Source: Fibrobacter intestinalis (GTDB lineage Bacteria > Fibrobacterota > Fibrobacteria > Fibrobacterales > Fibrobacteraceae). From it: DNA of 64,000 nucleotides. The notes beneath the pieces were generated by a model, which had not been told where the DNA came from, did no database searches, and saw only the letters and a list, made by a program, of their open reading frames with translations. How positions within the stretch are numbered: the stretch's first letter is position 1; each line of letters opens with the position of its first letter. The position numbers and the translations under genes are program-made. Shown piece by piece: positions 54,305-63,946 of this stretch. Location of the stretch: positions 18,444 through 82,443 of the forward strand of contig NZ_FUWU01000008.1 of assembly GCF_900167415.1 (NCBI RefSeq), written 5' to 3'.

Positions 54305-56030
54305 TCTTCGCTACCTCCGCAACAGAGTCAGAAATCTGCTTTTCGAGATTCTTAAATTCTTCGGAATCAAACGCAACGCGGTTCCAGTCCTTGGTCGTCT
54401 GCGTCAGCTTCAGGAAGAAGGCGCGGGCCGAATCCTTGTCGGTAAAAGACATTGGCGTTTCAAGAATTTTATAAACACATTCAAACACGTATTTTTGCCG
54501 ATCCGCCGAGCACGCCGCATCGATATCGTTGTAAGCATCCTGCTGTAAATAGACAGAATCCAGATATTCGGACTTCAAATAAACGACAAAGTCGTCGATG
54601 GAAGTTCCTTCCTCGCCAACGACCTTCATCATCTGGTTCACATCGTTACCGTCAGCAAGAACCTTTCTCGCTTCCGCCACTTTTTTCGAATCGATGACGC
54701 CTTCATATTTGGACCAGGATTCCAGCGGATGAATTGCCGGGAACCGACGCTGGTCGGAACGTTCGCGGGAAAGTCCGAGGAAGGCACCGACCACTTTCAA
54801 GGTCGCCTGAGTAACGGGCTCTTCAAAGTTGCCACCCGCAGGCGAAACGGAACCGCCAATGGTCACGGAACCTGTCGAGCCGTCTTTCAAACGCACGACG
54901 CCGCCTCGCTCGTAGAACGAAGCGATGACCGATTCCAAATATGCCGGGAACGCTTCTTCGCCCGGAATTTCTTCCAAACGTCCGCTCATTTCACGGAGAG
55001 CCTGTGCCCAACGAGAAGTCGAATCGGCAAGCAATAAGACGTTCAAACCCATCTGGCGGTAGTATTCGGCAAGGGTAACGCCCGTATAAACGGAAGCTTC
55101 TCGAGCAGCAACCGGCATCGAAGACGTATTGCAAATAATCAAGGTGCGTTCCATCAGGCTCTTTCCCGTTCTCGGGTCGATGAGTTCCGGGAATTCGCGG
55201 AGAGTCTCCACCACTTCACCGGCGCGTTCACCGCAAGCCGTCAAAATCACGATATCCACATCGGCATAGCGGCTCATCAGCTGCTGCAAAACCGTCTTGC
55301 CCGCACCGAAAGGTCCCGGCGTACAGAAAGTCCCCCCTTGCATCACAGGGAAGAATGTATCGATAATGCGCTGCTGCATCGTCAGAGGTTTAGAAGGGCG
55401 CAAGCGTTCCGCATAATTCTTGATTGGAATCTTGACCGGCCAGGTCTGGTAAAGCTTGACTTCAACGGAATTGCCATTTTCATCTTTCAAAACCGCGACG
55501 ACATCTTCTACGACATGCTCGCCCGCAGGAACAATGCTTTCGACGGTGAGCGAATCGCGGCATTTGAACGGCACCATGATGCGATGCTTGAAAATTCCCT
55601 CGGGAACGGTTCCCAGAGTATCGCCACCCGTAACCACGTCGCCCACTTTCGCAACAGGCGTAAACGCCCACTTGACATCTCGCGGGAGCGCGGGCAGATA
55701 CTTGCCTCTCTGCAAAAAGAATCCGCATTCTTCGGCCAATTCCGGCAGGGGGTTCTGCAAGCCGTCAAAAACCTGGGTCAAAAGCCCCGGTCCCAACTCT
55801 ACAGAAAGCAATTCGCCCGTAAAGCGGACTTCGTCGCCCGCCTTCAGGCCCGTCGTATCTTCAAAAACCTGGAGTTCTGCATAATCTCCGCGGATACGAA
55901 TCACTTCGCTTTTCAATTCAACGCCCGAAGCGAGTTTTGCAAAACCGACTTCGTTTTGGGCAACTGCACCATCAAATGCGACCCGGATCAAGTTTCCGTT
56001 CACACCGACTATTTTACCGATAGTAGCCAT
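54297..56030 (-). CDS. ntpA: V/A-type ATPase catalytic subunit A
   Basis: This 577-residue catalytic subunit hydrolyses or makes ATP in the head. Walker A is GPFGAGKT, and the catalytic glutamate lies in CGERAGEV. The family's bulge domain and the motifs [15 protein letters not shown] and [22 protein letters not shown] [20 protein letters not shown] are present. The length is normal. The gene follows the DUF2764 gene by five bases. Confidence 0.97.
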   Translation of the reverse strand: MATIGKIVGVNGNLIRVAFDGAVAQNEVGFAKLASGVELKSEVIRIRGDYAELQVFEDTTGLKAGDEVRFTGELLSVELGPGLLTQVFDGLQNPLPELAEECGFFLQRGKYLPALPRDVKWAFTPVAKVGDVVTGGDTLGTVPEGIFKHRIMVPFKCRDSLTVESIVPAGEHVVEDVVAVLKDENGNSVEVKLYQTWPVKIPIKNYAERLRPSKPLTMQQRIIDTFFPVMQGGTFCTPGPFGAGKTVLQQLMSRYADVDIVILTACGERAGEVVETLREFPELIDPRTGKSLMERTLIICNTSSMPVAAREASVYTGVTLAEYYRQMGLNVLLLADSTSRWAQALREMSGRLEEIPGEEAFPAYLESVIASFYERGGVVRLKDGSTGSVTIGGSVSPAGGNFEEPVTQATLKVVGAFLGLSRERSDQRRFPAIHPLESWSKYEGVIDSKKVAEARKVLADGNDVNQMMKVVGEEGTSIDDFVVYLKSEYLDSVYLQQDAYNDIDAACSADRQKYVFECVYKILETPMSFTDKDSARAFFLKLTQTTKDWNRVAFDSEEFKNLEKQISDSVAEVAKNV

Positions 56031-56035
56031 TGAAA

Positions 56036-56581
56036 TTAAGACCTCCGGTCATCCCTGTTATAGGCAGGGTCGTTATCATTAATCACTTTGAGGACGGCGG
56101 CATTTCCGGCTTCAGCGGAAATACGAGACCAGCGTTCGCAAATTTTCAATTTAATCACGAAAGCATACACCGCCGCCATGGAATCCTCTCCACGGGCAAG
56201 TTCATCGACTAGCCAAAAACGGGTTTTATCCAATTCCTGTTCCCGTTCCAATGGATTCTGCTTGGCGTAAGCGTCCGAAACCATTTTGGCAAAAGTCACG
56301 TCGTAACCGGGAAACTGCCGTTCCGAAAAACGGACTTCCGGTCCCCAGGATGCGGCACGAGCATGCCCCACGACATTTTTTAATTGAATTTCATGAGCCA
56401 TGTATGCCGAAGCAAAAGGATCGTCGCATTCTTCTCCGTTTACCAAGGAGTCGAAAGTGGCAAGTTCCTCTTCGGTCATGACCGCAGAACAACGATTGCG
56501 AAGTTCCGAAATAGAGAATGGAGGTGGATCTCCGAACTTTAAAAATGGAAGCGACGCAGTGATGTAAACAGCATTGCTCAT
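56036..56581 (-). CDS. DUF2764 protein of the V/A-ATPase operon
   Basis: This 181-residue protein sits between the E and A subunit genes, the position at which DUF2764 proteins are found in spirochaete, chlamydia and Bacteroidota V/A-ATPase operons. It begins with AVYITASLPFLKFGDPPPF, which fits that family, and is mostly helical with many charged residues. By position and size it may take the place of the missing C subunit as a connector, but this is inference. Confidence 0.78.
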   Translation of the reverse strand: MSNAVYITASLPFLKFGDPPPFSISELRNRCSAVMTEEELATFDSLVNGEECDDPFASAYMAHEIQLKNVVGHARAASWGPEVRFSERQFPGYDVTFAKMVSDAYAKQNPLEREQELDKTRFWLVDELARGEDSMAAVYAFVIKLKICERWSRISAEAGNAAVLKVINDNDPAYNRDDRRS

Positions 56582-56584
56582 CGA

Positions 56585-57190
56585 CTATTTTCCCTGAGCC
56601 ACGTCGGAAACGATTTTCGCCACCTGTGGGCGGACTAGCGCCGACAGCGCCGCAGCAATGGATTGGGAAGTAAATTCGTGAGAAACTTTGCCAGCGTCCA
56701 TTTTCAGGCGGAATCCGAACTTGATGCCCGAATCGCTTTCTACCTGAACCCCGGCACCGAGAACCTTGGCAAATTCGCCGATGACAAAAGATTCCAATTT
56801 GGCCTTGTCCGCTGCGGAAAAAACGACACCCATTTCAGAGGAAGCGTAATTTTTTGCCAAAAGCAAAAGCATTTCCTTGATGGTAGAATCGTTCAAATTT
56901 TTTTCAACTTGAAGAGAAAGAATGCCGTTTACCATGGATTCCAAACGGCGACCGACAGAAATAAGCACATCGCGAGCGGCTTGTTCCAAAGCCTTGTTGC
57001 TCCGTTCCGTATAAACTTCCGCATCCTTATCGGCTTTTTCCAGTTTCGCCTTTGCTTCGGTTTCGGCGTTCTTGATAATACTGGCCGCTTCCGCTTTGGC
57101 TTTGGCAATAATTTCTGCGGACTGCGCGTCCGCTTTTTCTACCGCATCCTTTTGAATACGTTCAATCAGGTTCTGTAAATCTTCTGCCAT
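56585..57190 (-). CDS. ntpE: V/A-type ATPase subunit E (peripheral stalk)
   Basis: This 201-residue peripheral-stalk subunit has a long N-terminal coiled coil rich in Ala, Glu and Lys (IIAKAKAEAASIIKNAETEA) and a C-terminal globular part. It is the first gene of the operon. GGAG lies just before the ATG. Upstream the sequence contains TATATATTAG and TTGACG, which may be promoter elements, although their spacing of about 21 bases is long. Confidence 0.88.
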   Translation of the reverse strand: MAEDLQNLIERIQKDAVEKADAQSAEIIAKAKAEAASIIKNAETEAKAKLEKADKDAEVYTERSNKALEQAARDVLISVGRRLESMVNGILSLQVEKNLNDSTIKEMLLLLAKNYASSEMGVVFSAADKAKLESFVIGEFAKVLGAGVQVESDSGIKFGFRLKMDAGKVSHEFTSQSIAAALSALVRPQVAKIVSDVAQGK

Positions 57191-57346
57191 AAAATCTCCG
57201 ATTTCAACAGGCGTTTTTTTCGTCGTTTTCTAATATATATGAATTGCGGGCAAAAAAAGCCGTCAAAGATGTTAAAAAATGAAAAAGAATTGACAAAATT
57301 GCCCCATTTTAAGACAAAATGCAGACAAAAAGAGATGTTCAGAAAT

Positions 57347-57718
57347 TCAGCGAGGACGGTCTTTCGCCGTAGAATCCCGCACCAAGGAAAATAGCCAAGC
57401 GACCATCAACGAGGCTTCGGAATCCGAAAGTTTCCCGATTTCCATCGGGCGATATTTGTCCGGATGGATGGGCTTCGGATCCTTGAGGTATTGCCAAAGC
57501 GAATCCGGGCGATCCAGATAGCGCGCGACATTTCCTTTCATGGCGGGACCGGCAAATTCCCGATTCCAACGATGGCAAGCGTAACATTCCCTATCGTAAA
57601 TATCCGCGGCCTTTTGACGATTTTCGGGAGTCAAGTCGGAAAATGTCATCAAATCGACGGCAAAAAGGGCCGATGCCAAAACCACAAAAAAAACAAACCA
57701 GCGATTCTTCAACGGCAT
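57347..57718 (-). CDS. Monoheme c-type cytochrome
   Basis: The 123-residue product has a signal peptide (residues about 1-21) and one heme-attachment site, Cys45-Tyr-Ala-Cys48-His49 (ECYACHRW). The distal ligand is probably Met92 (KYRPMEIGKLS); Met60 is the alternative. It should be a class I periplasmic cytochrome. It starts three bases after the SDR stop, on the same strand, so both are probably one transcript. A TTG one codon upstream is possible but ATG is preferred. Confidence 0.9.
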   Translation of the reverse strand: MPLKNRWFVFFVVLASALFAVDLMTFSDLTPENRQKAADIYDRECYACHRWNREFAGPAMKGNVARYLDRPDSLWQYLKDPKPIHPDKYRPMEIGKLSDSEASLMVAWLFSLVRDSTAKDRPR

Positions 57719-57721
57719 CAA

Positions 57722-58513
57722 CTATCTTCTCGGTTTCAAAAGTTTTCCAGAAAGGATGGTCACCAAACGCCGAGGGAGGAATCTTTCCGCTAAAAGAATC
57801 GCCTTGTTGGAATAACCGGGCACCACGACATTCGGAAATCCGGAAAGAATGGCGCGAACGGCTTCCCAAGCGACCTGCTGCGGCGTACTGCTGAAGAAAT
57901 AACGGAGAAATCCCCTCTTTGAACCCGCCAAGGCGTGAAAATTCGTATCGACGGAACCCGGACACAAGGTGAGTACGCGAACCCCGTGCAAACGGGATTC
58001 TTCCGCCAAGGCTTCGCTATAGGACAAAACGAAAGCCTTGCTCGCAAAATAGGCAGCCATATAAGGCCCCGGCTGAAATCCGCCCATGCTCGCCACATTC
58101 AGTATAACCCCTTTGCGACGGGCGTACATCGTTTTCAGAGCGAGCTTGCAAAGAAGCATTAGGGATTCCATGTTCAGGCGGAGCATCTGCGCTTCCGCTT
58201 CAACAGAAAGCTCGGCGGCTTCCCCGCAAAATCCCGCACCCGCATCGTTTACAAGGATATCCGGCGGGCATCCGACCAATTCGATAAATTTTTCAAAAAC
58301 GGTCTGGGCGTTTCCCGATACCGATAGATCCGCAGCCAAAGCAAAAGCTTTGGTTCCAAAACGAAGGGAAATATCCTGCGCCAACGCTTCAAGCTTATCG
58401 GAACGACGAGCCACCAGAACGACCTGTTCCGCCTGGGGAGCAAGTCCGTAAGCGATTTCTTTTCCGATTCCAGAACTCGCACCCGTGACAAGAAGAGCTT
58501 TATACCGTTTCAT
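57722..58513 (-). CDS. Short-chain dehydrogenase/reductase
   Basis: This 263-residue Rossmann-fold oxidoreductase has the cofactor-binding VTGASSGIGKEIA, the structural VNDAGAGFCG (usually NNAG), and the catalytic Ser with YFASK after NVASMGG. An Arg-Arg pair at VARRSDK suggests NADP(H). The substrate cannot be told from the sequence. I chose the ATG at 58513 because GAGAGG precedes it. It is followed within three bases by the cytochrome c gene. Confidence 0.93.
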   Translation of the reverse strand: MKRYKALLVTGASSGIGKEIAYGLAPQAEQVVLVARRSDKLEALAQDISLRFGTKAFALAADLSVSGNAQTVFEKFIELVGCPPDILVNDAGAGFCGEAAELSVEAEAQMLRLNMESLMLLCKLALKTMYARRKGVILNVASMGGFQPGPYMAAYFASKAFVLSYSEALAEESRLHGVRVLTLCPGSVDTNFHALAGSKRGFLRYFFSSTPQQVAWEAVRAILSGFPNVVVPGYSNKAILLAERFLPRRLVTILSGKLLKPRR

Positions 58514-58610
58514 AAGCCTCTCGACATTTCTATTTTTATCGCCGTCAAAAGTCATCCCATAACTTTTGATTCGTTCCTGTTCAAATTAACTTTTTTTTGT
58601 GGACGACGCA

Positions 58611-59171
58611 ATGGAATGGATTCGTGTTTTTTTCATCGCTTGCGCTCTGGCCATCGACTGCATGGCCGTCTCCCTTTCCGTCGGACTTTGCCGAAAAGAA
58701 GCCAATGAATGCGAAATTTTAAAACTCGCCCTGTGTTTTGGAATTTTCCAAGCGGGAATGACCTTGACCGGGGCCTTTGGCGGCGGCTTTCTGGCGGAAA
58801 TTATCGGAAGTTGGGACCATTGGGTCGCATTCGCCTTGTTGGGCTGGATTGGCATTCGCATGATACGGGAAGCTTTTCAGGAAAAGGAAAGCTGTTTCAC
58901 GCAAAAACTCGGTTACAGAACGGTTCTTTCTTTGGCTATCGCCACCAGCCTGGATGCGCTGGCCGTCGGATTTTCCTTTGGGATTATCGGGCACGAAATC
59001 GCATTCAGTTCAACGCTTATCGGCATAGTCGCTTTTGCGGCAACGGAAATCGGCGTTCACTTGGGAAAAAGGGCAGGCAAAAAAATTTCGTCCAAATGGG
59101 CGGAAATCGCCGGCGGCTGCGTGCTCATCGCCATCGGCACAAAAATTCTCGTCGAGCATCTCCATCGCTGA
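58611..59171 (+). CDS. mntP: MntP-like manganese exporter
   Basis: This 186-residue membrane protein has six predicted helices in two repeated halves with the family motifs ACALAIDCMAVSLSVG and ATSLDALAVGFSFG. MntP proteins export Mn2+ from the cytoplasm. I chose the ATG at 58611, which gives the usual short N-terminus; a GTG at 58599 is in frame. No yybP-ykoY-type riboswitch is evident in the short upstream gap. Confidence 0.88.
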   Translation: MEWIRVFFIACALAIDCMAVSLSVGLCRKEANECEILKLALCFGIFQAGMTLTGAFGGGFLAEIIGSWDHWVAFALLGWIGIRMIREAFQEKESCFTQKLGYRTVLSLAIATSLDALAVGFSFGIIGHEIAFSSTLIGIVAFAATEIGVHLGKRAGKKISSKWAEIAGGCVLIAIGTKILVEHLHR

Positions 59172-59207
59172 TTCGCATCATTGCCGCGCGTCGGAAATTC
59201 CGTACAG

Positions 59208-59290
59208 ATCTCTGACGACTAGCCACTCTAATGCGAGCGAACTAACAACAGACAACTGACAACTGACAACTAACAACTAGCAACAAGCCA
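59208..59290 (+). repeat. Low-complexity intergenic repeat of ACAACTG-like units
   Basis: A stretch made of overlapping units such as AACAACAGACAACTGACAAC and CTAACAACTAGCAAC is bounded by two copies of GCCACTCTAATGC. Related sequences built from CACTGATCACTGATCACT occur near 63650-63700. Confidence 0.65.
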
Positions 59291-59335
59291 CTCTAATGCA
59301 AGCGATTTTTGCGAATGAATTTTTAGAGCCGCCTT

Positions 59336-59863
59336 TTAAACACTGTCTTTTTTGAATTTTTCCCGAATCAGCAATAGGTCGTGTTCATAGGGATTGCGCC
59401 TGAAGTCTTCAAAGGCCCACGCGGTCGGCGTAAAATGTCCCTTGGCGTAGTGCAGAATCATATCGAGCCAAATGCCGTTTCCGGCGTAGAGTTTGAAAGG
59501 GCCGCGCTTATAAGAGGGCAACACGACTTTGTCGAGATCCATATAGCCGATGTCCACATTCACCGTGCGATGATTCGGGGAATGCGCCAATTCAAATTCC
59601 AGCGCATTGGAACGTTCCTTTTCTCTGCCGATATCCTGCGGGGACACGCTTTGCGCAAAGGAAAGAACGCCGCGATAAAGGGAGTCGCCCATTTCCGGCG
59701 CATAATACGCTGTTTTATCAAAGGCGAAAAGCTTGCCTAGATGCCGAACCGGCCCCCAGGTATTTTGCAGAGCATTCAGGACTTCAGACGGCCATTCGTT
59801 TCCTTGCACGAGAACGAAAGCCAAAAGAGCCGCCTTTTCAGAGAATTGATGAGGTAAAGCCAT
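59336..59863 (-). CDS. DUF4416 family protein
   Basis: This 175-residue soluble protein matches what I know of DUF4416: WGPVRHLGKLFAFDKTAYYA near residue 36, PEMGDSLYRGVLSF, REKERSNALEFELA, and VNVDIGYMDLDKVVLPSYKR. The function is unknown. It lies four bases after the metzincin lipoprotein gene on the same strand, so the two form an operon. Confidence 0.85.
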   Translation of the reverse strand: MALPHQFSEKAALLAFVLVQGNEWPSEVLNALQNTWGPVRHLGKLFAFDKTAYYAPEMGDSLYRGVLSFAQSVSPQDIGREKERSNALEFELAHSPNHRTVNVDIGYMDLDKVVLPSYKRGPFKLYAGNGIWLDMILHYAKGHFTPTAWAFEDFRRNPYEHDLLLIREKFKKDSV

Positions 59864-59867
59864 ATCG

Positions 59868-61139
59868 TTAATGAGGGTAAACCGGTATCATTTTTGCTAG
59901 AGAGGAAAGTTGCCCTTCTGTAAAAGTTCCCGTATTTACCGATGCTGCGGGGAACATTGGGTTAGAGGCGTCGGGACAAGTCGCTGCATTTTTGAAAAAG
60001 AGTTTCGGCAGAACATTCGGAAGAAGCGAAACGGGGTTTTCCGATTCGCCCGAAGCCATTTTCATATTCAGAACCTGCCCGCAATGCGGCGTGTCGGCAA
60101 TGCCGTCTTCCCAAATGGAATAATCCCCCAAAGCCGCCTGATCGGATTTTGTCGCCGTCGTATGGCGCAAACCGAGAAAATGCGCGCATTCGTGAATTGC
60201 CGTGTTCACGATTTCACTGGCCGTCTGTGAATATTCCGTACGGGAATCCAGCATATAATGCGTTCCGACGACCACCGTGCTGCCTTGACCGCCGCCGAAA
60301 TTGCCCGCAAACAGAATGGAATACCCCAAAACTCCTGCAATTTCAATCCGATGCACCAGAACCAAATCCAGAGCGTTATACACTTCTGGTTCCTCCGGAG
60401 AGTTCGGCCAGCCTCCCAATTCCGTCACAAAAACATCGGAGCTGGATTTTCCGGCAAGCCAAGGTTCGTCGTCTGGATAAGAATTTTTGACATCGTTCCT
60501 TTCCGAAGCGTAATGCAAAAAGAGCGTATCGACAGCAATGCCTTCCGAAGAAAAATACCGACGAAAGCCCGCGAGCAAAAGTTTTGACAGGGAATCCAGC
60601 GAAACGGAATCCGCCGTGCCGCCATACTGCCCCGCTACAACCAGATTCACGCTGAAATGCGAACTGTAAGCTCCCTCGGCTTCATAGCGGACATTTCGAA
60701 CCGTTCCTTTGTAATAATCGCCGTTTTCTTCCAAAGTCGTCGCCCAATAGCCGGAGTTATTTTCTTCGCAAAGAAAACGGTAATACCATCTGCCATTGCT
60801 TTCTTCCGCCGAAAGTTGCCGCGTTCTAGAGCCTACATAGCTGTCCACAACACGGAAAAGGTTCAGTTTTGGTGGTTTCCTGCCGGAATCCGCATCGAAG
60901 GAAAGGGTGTAAAGAGCATTCGGATGCACCGCCAAAAGCGTTCCCGTCGGCAAATAAGCCGCCGCAGAATCGTTCGGCACAAAATCGTTGCCGTAAAGGA
61001 CAAATTTCGCCGTCGTCGGATACAGAGCGAGAGCTTCCCCATCGCCATCCGAAGAAAAAAGCCCGCAACCCGTCAAAAAAGCAAACAAGGTTGCATAAAA
61101 AAGGATGAAAATCAACGTTTTTTTCTTTTTTCCCGTCAT
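59868..61139 (-). CDS. Metzincin-like zinc metalloprotease lipoprotein
   Basis: The 423-residue product has a lipoprotein signal with FLTGC as lipobox (Cys25). A central region of unknown fold precedes a zinc site HECAHFLGLRH near residue 312, which fits HExxHxxGxxH exactly. A Met-turn candidate, NPMFP, lies near 396. This places it among the metzincin peptidases, tethered to the membrane on the outside. Its substrate is unknown. Its start is 62 bases from the divergent comEC gene. Confidence 0.88.
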   Translation of the reverse strand: MTGKKKKTLIFILFYATLFAFLTGCGLFSSDGDGEALALYPTTAKFVLYGNDFVPNDSAAAYLPTGTLLAVHPNALYTLSFDADSGRKPPKLNLFRVVDSYVGSRTRQLSAEESNGRWYYRFLCEENNSGYWATTLEENGDYYKGTVRNVRYEAEGAYSSHFSVNLVVAGQYGGTADSVSLDSLSKLLLAGFRRYFSSEGIAVDTLFLHYASERNDVKNSYPDDEPWLAGKSSSDVFVTELGGWPNSPEEPEVYNALDLVLVHRIEIAGVLGYSILFAGNFGGGQGSTVVVGTHYMLDSRTEYSQTASEIVNTAIHECAHFLGLRHTTATKSDQAALGDYSIWEDGIADTPHCGQVLNMKMASGESENPVSLLPNVLPKLFFKNAATCPDASNPMFPAASVNTGTFTEGQLSSLAKMIPVYPH

Positions 61140-61201
61140 CTGGACGTTATTCCCTATAAAACATTTCTCTTCAATTTAGTCAAAATTTTTAGGAGAAAAC
61201 G

Positions 61202-63544
61202 ATGCGATTCAAAGAATGGGAAAGATTTTTACAGCCGCTTTCAAATCGTCCGGCACTTGCCGCTTTTTTCTGTTCCGTACTTTTTTTAGCGTCCGCAAAA
61301 TATCCGATATACGGCATCGCTTTTGTGCCCGTCCTCCTTCTTTCCCTTTACGCCTTTCCCCGATTTCCTCGACGCGCTTCGCTTGCCGTGCTGATTTTTT
61401 TCGCCTTGCGCATGGGCGCCACATCTTGGATTTTCGCCCATCCTTCCGAGGAAAATCCATTTAAAACGCCGACAGAGAACCTGGGCTTTGTGGAATCCGT
61501 GATGGACAGGGAAGAAGGCGTCGCCGTCATTATCCGTAGCGAATCCGGAAGATTCCGGCTTTCCAAAAAGCAGCCTCCATTTCCCAGCCCCGGCGATTCC
61601 ATCCGTTTTCAGGCAAAGTGGTTTCCCGTCGAGCCGCCCACAGTTCCCGGCGGATTCGATTCCCCCAAATGGCTTCGCGGTCAAGGGCTTTCGGGTTTCG
61701 GCAAATTGGAATCTTTCAGCGTCCTCTCTCATCGATTCGTCTTTGAAAAATTCTTTTCCGGGTTTCGCCATTTTTTGAAAAACTATTTCTCGCGCTACCT
61801 TCCCGCCGCCGAATCGGGACTTCTGATTGGACTTTTGGCCGGAGACCGCTCCCAAATTCCGGACGCCTTGCAAAACGGTTTCAAACGGGCAGGAATCGTC
61901 CATGTTCTGGCCATTAGCGGTTTTCACGTCGTCTTGCTTTCGGAAATGATTCTGCTTTTACTGAAAGCGACCCGGATACCCCACCGAATCGCCCGCATCT
62001 GCGCCATCCTTTTTATGCTCCTTTACGCGCCTGCCGCCGGAGGCTCCCTCGCCGTTTTTCGTGCGGTGTTTATGTTCTCCGTCGTACAGATCGGGCTTCT
62101 GTTTGAACGCAAAGCCGACAGTCTGAACGCTCTTGGCGTCGCTCTGGTTCTTTTGTGCGCATTCAACCCGGAGGTCATCTGGAATGTCGGTTTCCAGCTT
62201 TCCGCCTCGGCGACGGCGGGGATCATCGCTTACGGAAAACGGAACCCGCTTATTTTGCAAAGCGAAGTCCTGCGAAAAAACAAAATATGGATTTGTTTTG
62301 AAAACTACGTGCTGTCCGCCGTCTGGATAACATGGGTCGCAACGGCTTTTACAGCCCCCTTTCTCATCTGGTCTTTTCATTCCCTTTCTCCCATTTCCAT
62401 CGTCGGGAACATCTGCGTCGTTCCGCTGGTCAGCCTAGGAATGCAAGCCGGCCTGTTCGCCCTTTTATTGCCGATTCCCGCAACGGCCAGCCTCTTCTGC
62501 GAAGCCGCAGGATTCCTGTTTCGCCTTTCTGCTTTTTTGGTCGCGCAAATTTCTTCGTTCAGCATCGCCTCCGTGACTGCGGGACCTTTGCCCGTCTGGG
62601 TTCTTTTGATCTTGGGAACGATTCTGCTTTCCCTTGGCAGTTTCAAAAACAATTCATGCGCCCGCCGAATTATCCTTTTGGGAATTTTAATTTTCGGATG
62701 CTACTTTACATACCAGACGTTTCTTCCCAAAGCGCGTCCCGAATGGAGCGTCGCCGTTTTAGATGTCGGCCAAGGAGATTGCATAGTTGTGAAAAGCCCC
62801 AGTGGAAACGTCTATCTGGTCGATGCGGGGGTAAACACCGGAAAACGGAATGTCGCCAAAGACAAAATCATCCCCTACCTGCAAGAAGAAGGAATCTGGA
62901 TGTTGAAAGGGATTCTCATCACGCACCCGGATCTGGATCACTTCAGCGGAGCCAGCGTTTTATTGCAGGAGTTTCCCGTCGAAAATCTGTGGATTCAGGA
63001 ATGTTCCCGCTTTGCCGACAAGCCGGAATGGAAAAACGTACTTGCCACGGCGCAAAAACTCGGCGTTGTCATCCAGGACTTAAAACGAGGCATGATTTTT
63101 CGCGAGACATTTTATACATCGCCTCAAAAACGGGAAACCTGGAATATGCGCGTGATTCACCCGGATCCTTTTTATTGCGGAGAGACCAATTCGCAAAGCA
63201 TTTCCATGCGCATCGAGGGCATCGGAGGCTCTATGTTGCTGACCGGCGATTTGACCAAGGAAGGCGAACAGACGATTCTGCAAACCGACATCCCTTTGAA
63301 AAGCGACGTGCTAAAATTGGGGCATCACGGTTCAAAGACATCCAGCTCGGTCGCCTTTTTGGAAGCGGTAAATCCCGACATCGCTATCGCATCGAACGGA
63401 AGAAAAAATCGGTTCCGGCACCCGCACAAAGAAGTGGTGAACCGACTGGACAGTTTAAAAATTCCCCTTTTGAACACTTCTGAAAAAGGCAGCGTTTTTG
63501 TACGGTTCAATGCGAACGGCTATCAAGTCCAAACTTCGCTATAG
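61202..63544 (+). CDS. comEC: ComEC/Rec2-family DNA-uptake channel protein
   Basis: This 780-residue inner-membrane protein is full length: an N-terminal soluble OB-like domain (DUF4131), a competence membrane domain with VHVLAISGFHVVLLSEM, and a C-terminal metallo-beta-lactamase-like domain (VAVLDVGQGDCIVV, ITHPDLDHFSG, LKLGHHGSKTSSS). ComEC carries single-stranded DNA through the inner membrane in natural transformation, and the C-terminal domain is thought to degrade the other strand. AGGAG lies before the ATG. No other competence gene is next to it. Confidence 0.94.
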   Translation: MRFKEWERFLQPLSNRPALAAFFCSVLFLASAKYPIYGIAFVPVLLLSLYAFPRFPRRASLAVLIFFALRMGATSWIFAHPSEENPFKTPTENLGFVESVMDREEGVAVIIRSESGRFRLSKKQPPFPSPGDSIRFQAKWFPVEPPTVPGGFDSPKWLRGQGLSGFGKLESFSVLSHRFVFEKFFSGFRHFLKNYFSRYLPAAESGLLIGLLAGDRSQIPDALQNGFKRAGIVHVLAISGFHVVLLSEMILLLLKATRIPHRIARICAILFMLLYAPAAGGSLAVFRAVFMFSVVQIGLLFERKADSLNALGVALVLLCAFNPEVIWNVGFQLSASATAGIIAYGKRNPLILQSEVLRKNKIWICFENYVLSAVWITWVATAFTAPFLIWSFHSLSPISIVGNICVVPLVSLGMQAGLFALLLPIPATASLFCEAAGFLFRLSAFLVAQISSFSIASVTAGPLPVWVLLILGTILLSLGSFKNNSCARRIILLGILIFGCYFTYQTFLPKARPEWSVAVLDVGQGDCIVVKSPSGNVYLVDAGVNTGKRNVAKDKIIPYLQEEGIWMLKGILITHPDLDHFSGASVLLQEFPVENLWIQECSRFADKPEWKNVLATAQKLGVVIQDLKRGMIFRETFYTSPQKRETWNMRVIHPDPFYCGETNSQSISMRIEGIGGSMLLTGDLTKEGEQTILQTDIPLKSDVLKLGHHGSKTSSSVAFLEAVNPDIAIASNGRKNRFRHPHKEVVNRLDSLKIPLLNTSEKGSVFVRFNANGYQVQTSL

Positions 63545-63946
63545 TCATTGCCGTATGCAAAGGGAAGAAGGATCAGCGGGGAATAAGTAGTTAAGAGAAC
63601 TTAAAATGGAATATAGGAGAAGCTGCTGAATTTTCTCCCAACTTTCCTCTAACCACTGATCACTGATCACTAATCTCCAACTACTCCTAACTCCCACTCC
63701 CCGCCAACTCTTGTATCATTTAACGAACTTCTAAAAGGTCTCAAGAAAATCCATGCACCATTTGACAAAAGCCGACTTTGCGTCGAAACAGGCATTTTTC
63801 ATTTAGTCGAAGCTCCAAAATGCAAAAAAAACGGCTTCGTTCATAATCACTAACTTGCCACCTCAGCCGTTTTCCAACAAATATGATCACCCCATCGCCA
63901 AACAAAAGCGTGGCGGGGGATAGGGTGAAGGGAAAAGAGGCTGCCC
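63545..63946. other. Intergenic region with low-complexity repeats, no gene seen
   Basis: About 400 bases without a credible gene. Positions 63640-63720 contain repeated motifs such as CCACTGATCACTGATCAC and CTCCAACTACTCC, similar in style to the unit at 59208-59290. A candidate bidirectional hairpin follows at 63828-63873. Confidence 0.6.
63828..63873 (-). terminator. Candidate bidirectional terminator hairpin
   Basis: AAAACGGCT pairs perfectly with AGCCGTTTT across a 28-base loop. On the minus strand eight T follow; on the plus strand the stem itself ends in four T. The long loop makes the call weak. Confidence 0.3.
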
